Source of the DNA: JBCCCJ01 sp039029315
Lineage (GTDB): Bacteria; Bacteroidota; Bacteroidia; J057
Reading direction: 5' to 3'
NCBI GenBank assembly: GCA_039029315.1
Contig: JBCCGK010000111.1
Coordinates: 1-38,452 of the forward strand
Length of the DNA: 38,452 nt
Below are positions 31,977-38,452 of the stretch, piece after piece (the first letter of the stretch is position 1; every line of letters starts with the position of its first letter). Position numbers and translations under genes: made by a program. A model generated the notes under the pieces. It did not search any database, was not told the DNA's origin, and saw only the letters and a program-made list of their open reading frames with translations.

Positions 31977-32549
31977 TTAGGGAATCGGAATATCCAGTTT
32001 GCTTCGTTTGTTCATTTCGTGCGCCATAGCCTGAAGCTGTTGAAAATAGGCTTCGAGCCATTCATATGTTAGCGTTTCTTCTGTGATCTGAAGATAAAAG
32101 TTCTCCATGCTCAGGTTGAGCACCATGAGGGCCAGACTGGAATGGTCTGTCATCCCCAAGCCCTCAGCCCAGATTCCCAAAATCGCTTCTGCCACTTCTT
32201 TGCTGGCTTCCTGAAAACACTGAAAAAACCGAGGATTGGTTCGGTTGATGCGAAGTTGACGATTGAACAACAGGTCTTGTTTGTGTTCCAGGATGACCTC
32301 CAGCAGTTCTGGAATCACATTTTTACATTGTCGCTCTTTCTCTGCAATGATTTTTGACTGATCCAGATGATAGGCAAGCAGGAAGGAGGTAAAGATTTCC
32401 AGATCAGCAAAATGATGATAAAAAGAGGATTTGCTTTTGTTGACTTTGCGAGAGAGAACTTCCACCTTCAACCCATTCGGACCTTCTTGGGCAAAGAGTT
32501 CATATCCTGCCAGAATCCATGCTGTTTGTTTCTCTGACAAATTTTCCAT
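31977..32549 (-). CDS. TetR-family transcriptional regulator
   Basis: 190 residues from the ATG at 32549; a TTG at 32579 would add ten residues and is less likely. The N-terminal domain has the TetR helix-turn-helix: AWILAGYELFAQEGPNGLKVEVLSRKVNKSKSSFYHHFADLEIF, where SKSSFYHHF is the recognition helix. The C-terminal ligand domain has no identifiable pocket. It is the middle gene of a minus-strand run (crotonase, TetR, hypothetical), 113 bp after the crotonase gene. A link to acyl-CoA sensing is possible from the neighbour but not shown by sequence. Confidence 0.85.
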   Translation of the reverse strand: MENLSEKQTAWILAGYELFAQEGPNGLKVEVLSRKVNKSKSSFYHHFADLEIFTSFLLAYHLDQSKIIAEKERQCKNVIPELLEVILEHKQDLLFNRQLRINRTNPRFFQCFQEASKEVAEAILGIWAEGLGMTDHSSLALMVLNLSMENFYLQITEETLTYEWLEAYFQQLQAMAHEMNKRSKLDIPIP

Positions 32550-32662
32550 TCGGCACGGTAAATTGGTGTTGACAATCAAGACAGTTTCTAGGAAAAAGTA
32601 CGTGGAATGTCCGACATCTGCAAATCAGACTGCATTGCCTGGAGAACAAACAAATGCATGAC

Positions 32663-33436
32663 TTATATATCTTCAAAATTCCCATGTCGCCCCTTGCCAT
32701 CAGCGAAGCGTTGAGCACCTGTGAGCGTTTCTGAGGACTGAATGCTGCGCATGCCTAGCTGGAATTCCTGCTTCATGGCTTCGGCAAGCGGAAGATTCCA
32801 TTGCTCATATGCACTGTGTCGATCATTGCGAAGACATTGTTGGGGAAATGCTGCAATGCTATGAGCAAGTGATTGTGCTTCTTGAAGGGCGGATCCATCG
32901 GGCACCACACGATTACATAGTCCCATCTGCAAGGCTTCTTCTGCTCCGACGGCTCTCCCTGTCAGAATCAGATCCAGCGCACGTCCCATGCCGATCAGCC
33001 TGGGCAGCCGAATGGTTCCCCCATCAATCAAGGGAACTCCCCATCTACGGCAAAAAACACCCAGAACCGCCGATTGCTCCATGACCCTCAGATCACACCA
33101 TACAGCCAATTCCAGGCCTCCTGCGACTGCATATCCCGAGATGGCGGCAATGACAGGCTTGCTCAACCACATTCTGCTAGGTCCCATAGGGCCATCTCCT
33201 TCTGCTGAGGTCTTGTTGGGAATGCCTTCACCAGCGATCGCCTTCAGATCAGCTCCTGCGCAGAAGGTTCCTCCTACACCTGCGAGTACGGCCACGGAGG
33301 CACCTTCATCTGCCTCGAATGCTCTGAAAGCATCTGCCAATTGTTGAGCTGTAGGGCCATCTACAGCATTTTTGTGAGAAGGGCGATTGATCCAAATGGT
33401 GGTGACAGTCTGTTTTTTTTCGATAAGAATAGACAC
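32663..33436 (-). CDS. Enoyl-CoA hydratase/isomerase (crotonase) family protein
   Basis: 257 residues, full length for the family. The oxyanion-hole segments are GTFCAGADLKA (56-66) and ISGYAVAGGLELA (99-111). By alignment with mitochondrial enoyl-CoA hydratase, Glu109 corresponds to catalytic Glu144, but the position of Glu164 appears to be Cys129 (in VFCRRWGVPLIDGGT). Simple hydratase activity is therefore doubtful, and an isomerase, hydrolase or other crotonase reaction is as likely. It is cytoplasmic. It lies upstream of a TetR-family gene on the same strand. Confidence 0.88.
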   Translation of the reverse strand: MSILIEKKQTVTTIWINRPSHKNAVDGPTAQQLADAFRAFEADEGASVAVLAGVGGTFCAGADLKAIAGEGIPNKTSAEGDGPMGPSRMWLSKPVIAAISGYAVAGGLELAVWCDLRVMEQSAVLGVFCRRWGVPLIDGGTIRLPRLIGMGRALDLILTGRAVGAEEALQMGLCNRVVPDGSALQEAQSLAHSIAAFPQQCLRNDRHSAYEQWNLPLAEAMKQEFQLGMRSIQSSETLTGAQRFADGKGRHGNFEDI

Positions 33437-33553
33437 AAGATGAAATGATTAAGAGAGAAATGAACGGCTATTCAGCCATCCGACAATGATAGATCCTATA
33501 AGAATCAGAATATATAGAGGATAACAGGAACCCTAGAGTTCTTTTCGCTATAG

Positions 33554-35287
33554 TCATCTTTCGTGAACCAATCTTCCACGAAGATAGGTTTCATCTACTT
33601 TGGTCTTCCGAATTTGCGTAGGAGAAATGTCAAATAAATTCCTGTCCAGGACAATAAAATCGGCTTCCTTTCCTGCTTCTAGGGAACCCACGACTTCTTC
33701 CTGTCGCATTACGTAGGCTGCATGTATGGTATAGGCTCGAATGGCTTCCTCCAGACTCAAAGCCTGTGGGGCACGTGTGACTGCCTGTTCCAGCCCAATA
33801 AATGGATTCAGGTCACTGACATCCCAGTCACTGCTCAAACTGATGCGGGCACCAGCATCGCTAAGGCTTTTGAGGGGAATATTGTTCTGGTTGAGGGCTG
33901 ACCCAATGAGGTGATCATTGTCATGCCAGTGATCGGGTTGGGTAAACGCACCTGCTACTTGAGCATCAGCGGTCACATTGAGCTGGGCGAACCTGGAGAA
34001 GTCGGCCTGATCTACATATTCGATATGAGTGAGTCGATGCCGCCCTTGCGAGCTAGCCGCTTGTTCGATGGCATTCAGGGCTTCATGGACACCTCTATTG
34101 CCAATCGCATGGATGTGAAAATCAAAGCCTGTCCCCTCCAGCGCCTGAATATATGAGGCCATGCGATCCTCTGTAAAATAATTCAGGCCCCGATTGCTCG
34201 ACAAGCCAAAATAATCAATCAGGTAGTCATCATGCATGGCAGAAGTGGTATTGTGGATGATCCCATCACTATACAGCTTGATCTGATTGATTCGAAGAAG
34301 ACTTCCTGCTGGATTGCTATACAAGGATTTCAATTGAGCGATTTGATCTGCATCTTGTCCGTCTGGATATGCCCACAGTCCAAGGTTGGCCCTCACTGTC
34401 AATTTCCCCTCCTCAAAGACGCGTTGCCAGGTCAAATGGTGATCCCGTTTCCAATAGGTTCTGGCATCACAGACCGATGTGATCCCATATTTGGCGAGTT
34501 CAGGGAGAGCCACATCCACCAGACCATTATAATCATTCTGCATCCTTTCAGGCGTAGGAGTCAATGCAAGATCGATGAGGAGATTTCCGGCATTGTCTAT
34601 TAGCAGTCCTGTCGCTTCTCCCTGATTGTCTCGCATAATGATCCCACCGGGTGGATTTGGCGTAGAGGATTGTATGTTCATCAGTTCAAGTGCCTTGGAA
34701 TTGCACCAGATGGAATGGGAGGTCTGTTCCATGATGGCTACGGGTCGATCAGGCACAACATCATCGATGATCGCTTTGGGATGACGTGTTGCTTCCAACG
34801 GTACATCAATCCAGTGTCCCCATCCCAACAACCAATCATTTCCTGCTGTTTGTTGTGCAGCTGCCGCAATGTCGGGGGCATAGTTTTCCGGGTTCTGTAT
34901 ATTGTCATTGAGGATAAAGTGGAAATTATTGGTTGCTGCTTCCAGCGGATGAAGATGAACATCGTGAATTCCAGGCATGATAAACGCGCCTTTGGCATCT
35001 ATTTGTTCGGCGTCTGCGGAGGCCCGGTTAAGAGCTTCTGCATTGTCGCCTACAAATTCGATCAGGCTATCTTTGATGTACATGGCTTCTGCCCACGGTT
35101 GGTTGGGATCGACTGTGTAAATATTGGCATTGATCCAGACCACTTCCCCTTCTCCTCCAGGACCAGGACCGGGATTTTCTCCTTTGCAAGAGAACAATAC
35201 GGAAATCGAAAGCAGAAGCAGGGCATAGAGCCATTTGATCCTCAAAGGACTGGATAGAGGCTGCATAGGAGTGGGGGAGTGGAACAT
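33554..35287 (-). CDS. Amidohydrolase (YtcJ-like, amidohydrolase 3) lipoprotein
   Basis: 577 residues from the ATG at 35287, which has AGGA just upstream; Met8 at 35266 is an alternative, and the open frame to 35419 adds 44 residues with no family likeness. A lipoprotein signal ends in VLFSC (Cys34). The mature enzyme has the metal-dependent TIM-barrel hydrolase marks: HDVHLHP with H111 and H113, an IKLYSDG segment with a possible bridging Lys, FHIHAIGN, RLTHIEYV and SSDWDVSDLNPF with the terminal Asp. It ends with the composite beta domain (GKEADFIVLDRN). YtcJ-like enzymes hydrolyse amide or ester bonds of uncertain substrates. It lies 112 bp downstream of the SGNH lipoprotein gene on the same strand. 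Confidence 0.88.
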   Translation of the reverse strand: MFHSPTPMQPLSSPLRIKWLYALLLLSISVLFSCKGENPGPGPGGEGEVVWINANIYTVDPNQPWAEAMYIKDSLIEFVGDNAEALNRASADAEQIDAKGAFIMPGIHDVHLHPLEAATNNFHFILNDNIQNPENYAPDIAAAAQQTAGNDWLLGWGHWIDVPLEATRHPKAIIDDVVPDRPVAIMEQTSHSIWCNSKALELMNIQSSTPNPPGGIIMRDNQGEATGLLIDNAGNLLIDLALTPTPERMQNDYNGLVDVALPELAKYGITSVCDARTYWKRDHHLTWQRVFEEGKLTVRANLGLWAYPDGQDADQIAQLKSLYSNPAGSLLRINQIKLYSDGIIHNTTSAMHDDYLIDYFGLSSNRGLNYFTEDRMASYIQALEGTGFDFHIHAIGNRGVHEALNAIEQAASSQGRHRLTHIEYVDQADFSRFAQLNVTADAQVAGAFTQPDHWHDNDHLIGSALNQNNIPLKSLSDAGARISLSSDWDVSDLNPFIGLEQAVTRAPQALSLEEAIRAYTIHAAYVMRQEEVVGSLEAGKEADFIVLDRNLFDISPTQIRKTKVDETYLRGRLVHER

Positions 35288-35399
35288 ACTTCCTGAATTA
35301 TGTTGTAGAAAAGGGAATCCCTTGTGTGTGAGAAGAGAGAAAATACTATTTGCAAATGTATAAATGAATGTAAGTTCTACTGAAGATAAGGGGTATTGG

Positions 35400-36122
35400 T
35401 TATTCGTCCAATAGCTCAATGATGATGGGAAACATTTCCTCTACCCAGGCAGCATATTGCGCACCACTGGGATGAAGCTTGTCCGATGCCAGGGCATTCG
35501 CCCCATCCCCCAACTGCCGGGAAATCTCTGTAATATTGACAAAAGCAATATCGATGCTATCACAACGCTGTGCCATATACGTATTATACATATCCAACTC
35601 CTCCGCAATCTTTTCCCTATTTGCCTGACCAAAGGGGGTAACCCCATAATCCGGGATAGAGACCACAAATACGTTCGCCTGGGTACCCGCCAACTGAATA
35701 GCCGTAATCAGCAGACTGTCGAATTCTTCCTGAAATTCTTGGAATTCCAGGCCCTGATATTGATTGTTGACACCAATTAAGAGAGAGACCAGATCCTGTG
35801 GACCTGGAGCTGCATCCTGGATGGCTGCCAAAAGATTGCCTGTGGTCCAACCTGTACGGGCAATGATGTCAAGCGACTTGACGGGAATCTCATGTTCTTG
35901 CAGTTGTACGGCCAATTGATTGGGCCATCTATCAGATTCTTCTACTCCTTGTCCAATTGTATAAGAATCTCCCAATGCCAAATAAGAGATCGAATCTGCC
36001 TGAACATGTGGTGGGACTTCCGGTAGTTCTCCAATCATTTCGGCTGGATCGGAGCAGGTCCATAAGACACATAATAAGAAGAAAGCAATGGGTCGTTTCA
36101 GGATTGTCAGCAACTGTTTCAT
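35400..36122 (-). CDS. SGNH/GDSL-type esterase lipoprotein
   Basis: 240 residues with a lipoprotein signal ending in VLWTC (Cys23). All SGNH blocks are visible: block I ALGDSYTIG with S53, block II G91 in RTGWTT, block III GVNN (N119/N120), and block V D214-x-x-H217 in SDKLHPSG. It should be an active serine esterase anchored in the envelope. The compact size is typical of the lysophospholipase/TesA-like SGNH group. An 8-bp inverted repeat (GGATAGGT at 36130-36137, complement at 36168-36175) lies in the 95 bp upstream and could be an operator. Confidence 0.9.
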   Translation of the reverse strand: MKQLLTILKRPIAFFLLCVLWTCSDPAEMIGELPEVPPHVQADSISYLALGDSYTIGQGVEESDRWPNQLAVQLQEHEIPVKSLDIIARTGWTTGNLLAAIQDAAPGPQDLVSLLIGVNNQYQGLEFQEFQEEFDSLLITAIQLAGTQANVFVVSIPDYGVTPFGQANREKIAEELDMYNTYMAQRCDSIDIAFVNITEISRQLGDGANALASDKLHPSGAQYAAWVEEMFPIIIELLDE

Positions 36123-36217
36123 GAGTTTGGGATAGGTAAGAATAAGACAATTTCTAGGTCTGTTAACACCTATCCTCTACAGAAAGTTTTTGTTTTCCTG
36201 ATGGGAAGAACATAGGA

Positions 36218-37447
36218 TCACTCCCCGGCAGTATAGGCATCTACCCCCGTATTTTGTACCTGATTTGTGACTTCCCCTACCTCCTCATCTTGAAGGGTAA
36301 GTTTTGTGTCGTCAGTTGGATCGAGTCTGTACCCCATATCCAACAAGCTGGCCAACTCCAGCGCATACCAGGTAGGGCGATCCTCTCTATTGTGCCATAA
36401 GGTATTCGCTTCTTCAGGGAATTGATCCGGATGAATTGCTGCAAGAAAATCTTCGCCATTCATATACGCCAGATAGCCCAATGCTAAATCTCCCACGGGA
36501 GTATGCAATTCGAAGTCAGCTTCGTTGGAGGCTCCACCTTCTATCCAGGCTTGATTGACACCCCAGGACCAGATGTTTGTATCCAGAATTTTATCCTTAT
36601 CTCCAGGGTCTTGCGCAACTTCTGAGCGATAGCCAAGCATCAAATCATCCTCTGCTGCCCCGCGCGCGTGTTGACGGTCGGCTTCAGCTTTGTAGGTATG
36701 CATGGCTCCTGCCAACATGCGGACAAAGGAAGGATTATCTTCATTGGCACTGCCATAATCAAACTGTTGGAAATCATCCTTGCTGATGTTTCCTGCACCA
36801 TTGCCAGTGTTTCTGTTATGCCACAGTCTGAGGACTTGAAATTCTCGATCGAATTCGACTCTATTTTGTTCCATTCGATTCCTGAATTCATCTTCTCTGT
36901 CCTTGATTGCATTGGGCGCATCTTGTGCCTGCGCATTTCGCCAACGGATTTCGTTGCTATTCGCAGTCTTCATATAGGATATCGCGGCTTTGAATCGCTT
37001 GATAGTAGCATGCTTGGACTCTCTTCGCAAAGCGTCATCGTAGGACCGTTGAATGACGCCATTGGTGGGTTGGCGTTGCACAACCGTTTGCGTATGCCCG
37101 CGCTTGGCTTCTTTCTCCTGAGTGGATGCTTGTTGAGTCCTCTTGAATTGGACAGCCTGCTGGCCCAAGGGGCGACTGTTGGCAATTTGTTGAAAGGCCT
37201 TCAACTGCCTGACTTGTGCACTATTATTGGCAGTTTCTTGCATCTTCCTTTGGGCAATGGCTTCTGGCCGATGATCTTCAAAGACAGAGAGGCCTTCGCG
37301 TTGCCTGTGTGCTGGAGAACTTTCATTCCCTGCTGATTGAAATTTGTTTTCCAGATGTTTATCGGCATGCGTATGTATCATGGACTTGGGAATGCGTGTG
37401 GGAGAAGCAAAACCGAAAGTAACACTTCCATTGGAATCTGGAAACAT
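36218..37447 (-). CDS. Putative eCIS cargo / toxin-like protein with NRPE-type leader
   Basis: 409 residues from the ATG at 37447; Met23 at 37381 is at least as likely because the family usually begins close to an ENKxQS segment (here 33-38). Residues 56-92 (VFEDHRPEAIAQRK, then QETANNSAQVRQLKAFQQIAN) and the later VVQRQ and VIQR mark the low-complexity leader I recognise from Bacteroidota and cyanobacterial proteins linked to extracellular contractile injection systems. No DUF4157 HExxH motif follows. The C-terminal 270 residues are helical, with Trp-rich segments (WSWGVNQAWIEGG, then FELHTPVGDLALGYL), and match no toxin fold known to me. No eCIS structural gene is in the window. It has no signal peptide. 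Confidence 0.7.
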   Translation of the reverse strand: MFPDSNGSVTFGFASPTRIPKSMIHTHADKHLENKFQSAGNESSPAHRQREGLSVFEDHRPEAIAQRKMQETANNSAQVRQLKAFQQIANSRPLGQQAVQFKRTQQASTQEKEAKRGHTQTVVQRQPTNGVIQRSYDDALRRESKHATIKRFKAAISYMKTANSNEIRWRNAQAQDAPNAIKDREDEFRNRMEQNRVEFDREFQVLRLWHNRNTGNGAGNISKDDFQQFDYGSANEDNPSFVRMLAGAMHTYKAEADRQHARGAAEDDLMLGYRSEVAQDPGDKDKILDTNIWSWGVNQAWIEGGASNEADFELHTPVGDLALGYLAYMNGEDFLAAIHPDQFPEEANTLWHNREDRPTWYALELASLLDMGYRLDPTDDTKLTLQDEEVGEVTNQVQNTGVDAYTAGE

Positions 37448-37529
37448 TTGGATGGTTCATCATCCATTATTTCACAAAAAATCAAGCATGAAGCAGTTGT
37501 TGGATTTCTTCCCCATCTCGATCATGGGA

Positions 37530-38452
37530 TTATTGTTTTGCGACTTTGCTTCTGTACAGGATCCCTTCTTCTGTCATCAACTGAAAGATATACACACCAT
37601 GAGCCAGCTTTTGAATGTCTACCTGCTCCCTGAATTCGGAGGAGGCTTTGTTCATTACCACTTTTTGAATCACTTTTCCTCTTAGATCGAGCAGTTCCCA
37701 GGACACTGTGATGGGGTCTGTGAATTGAGCTTGAACCATGAAACTTCCTGTCGTGGGATTTGGATACAATTGAACGGGATGCCGCAAAATACCATCCTCT
37801 ACCAGAGTCGAGATCATCAATTGGACAGAATCCGAGGCCGTGCAGAGGCTGTCTCCTCCTACAGCAAGGCTTACTACATATGGACCTGCTTGATCATAGG
37901 TATGGCTAGGATGCTGTTCGGAGGAGGAATGCCCATCCCCAAATTCCCATTTCCATTGCTGAATATGCCCTATGGATTGATCCTGGAAATGATAAGTTAA
38001 ATGGTTGATGCTGTCCTGTGTCATCCCAATGGCGACTGCACATGGCTCTTGAGAACCACATAGATCAAGAATCACGTCTTGTTGTACGCTATCTGTACAA
38101 CCTGAAGCAGTTCGAATAATCAGACGGACCGGATAAGTACCGTTTTGCGCAAAAGTATAAGTCGGATTGGCTCCACTGGCAGTATGTCCGTCCCCAAAGT
38201 CCCAAGACCAACTTACAATGGAGTCATCAACGGTAGACATATCAGTAAAGTCTACTTCACATCCAGGGTTCTGGAAATAACTGAAGTCAGCATAGCAATT
38301 AATGGGTTCTTGACATTCTGTGACAGTAACTGTTCTTGTGATGCTGTCCACACATCCATCATTGGTTGAGATAGTCAGGGTTACATCATAGGTTCCGGGG
38401 GCATTGTAGGTGTAGGGGACGTAGGAAGCCCCTCCCGTATTTCCGTCCCCAA
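37530..38452 (-). CDS. PKD-repeat exoprotein with T9SS sorting domain (3' part, runs off the window)
   Basis: The frame is open to the window edge, so the start is missing; the GTG at 38351 is internal. Reading on from there gives a further PKD motif (FGDGNTGG, then GTYDVTLTI). Three PKD units are visible, with the others at WDFGDGHTASG and WEFGDGHSSSE. A T9SS type A sorting domain ends the protein (LYPNPTTGSFMV, LLDLRGKVIQK, GVYIFQLMTEEG). It is a surface or secreted protein, probably an adhesin or large hydrolase whose function lies in the missing part. Confidence 0.88.
   Translation of the reverse strand, partial: GDGNTGGASYVPYTYNAPGTYDVTLTISTNDGCVDSITRTVTVTECQEPINCYADFSYFQNPGCEVDFTDMSTVDDSIVSWSWDFGDGHTASGANPTYTFAQNGTYPVRLIIRTASGCTDSVQQDVILDLCGSQEPCAVAIGMTQDSINHLTYHFQDQSIGHIQQWKWEFGDGHSSSEQHPSHTYDQAGPYVVSLAVGGDSLCTASDSVQLMISTLVEDGILRHPVQLYPNPTTGSFMVQAQFTDPITVSWELLDLRGKVIQKVVMNKASSEFREQVDIQKLAHGVYIFQLMTEEGILYRSKVAKQ

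Noticed and set aside
36668..37336. Plus-strand frame of 222 codons over the putative eCIS cargo gene
   Set aside because: The minus-strand frame carries the recognisable leader; the plus frame shows no known motifs.

Overview
The window reads as chromosomal DNA of a Bacteroidota member, most likely from the Saprospiria (Lewinella/Haliscomenobacter-like). This is inferred from content: two C-terminal type IX secretion (T9SS type A) sorting domains, PKD and CARDB exoproteins, a DUF7619-like/cohesin exoprotein, a TPR-CHAT protein, DUF4386, DUF547 and DUF1961 proteins, and an N-terminal leader of the kind found on extracellular contractile injection system (eCIS) cargo. I see no rRNA, tRNA or CRISPR array and no complete insertion sequence.

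Layout. 0.1-5.8 kb: a carotenoid-cleavage-type oxygenase (minus strand) diverges from an S41 peptidase, a HIT-family protein and a DUF1961 lipoprotein. 6-18.7 kb: a block of exported proteins on the plus strand, made of a 2800-residue CARDB/beta-helix protein, a 374-residue exported protein and a 953-residue protein with phospholipase-A2-like, DUF7619-like, dockerin-like, cohesin and T9SS sorting domains. 18.7-25 kb: an ECF-type sigma factor with a membrane anti-sigma-like TPR partner (minus strand) diverges from an exported beta-helix protein and an exported TPR-CHAT protease-like protein. 25.1-28.2 kb: a mercuric-reductase-like flavoprotein, a TIGR04283-type glycosyltransferase and a DUF547 protein, resembling part of an arsenosugar-type locus. 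28.2-33.4 kb: a PQQ-like propeller, a DUF4386 membrane protein, a lipoprotein, an uncharacterised protein, a TetR regulator and a crotonase. 33.5-38.5 kb (all minus strand): an amidohydrolase lipoprotein, an SGNH hydrolase lipoprotein, a putative eCIS cargo protein and the 3' part of a PKD/T9SS protein that runs off the window.

The most interesting part is 6-25 kb. The genes for the giant beta-helix/CARDB protein and for the smaller beta-helix protein lie 14 kb apart, but both are preceded by the same composite motif (GAGTATATCCCAT, 8 bp, TTCGAC) 62-71 bp before their likely start codons. The second copy sits in the divergent region next to the ECF sigma gene. I infer a sigma/anti-sigma regulon controlling large surface proteins and an envelope CHAT protein. 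Two other features are worth attention: a 161-bp MITE-like palindrome with TAA duplications (about 31.0 kb), and four copies of an 8-bp tandem repeat directly in front of the 953-residue protein gene.

Many computed open frames begin at TTG or GTG codons far upstream of the evident signal peptide. Where this happens I moved the start and say so.
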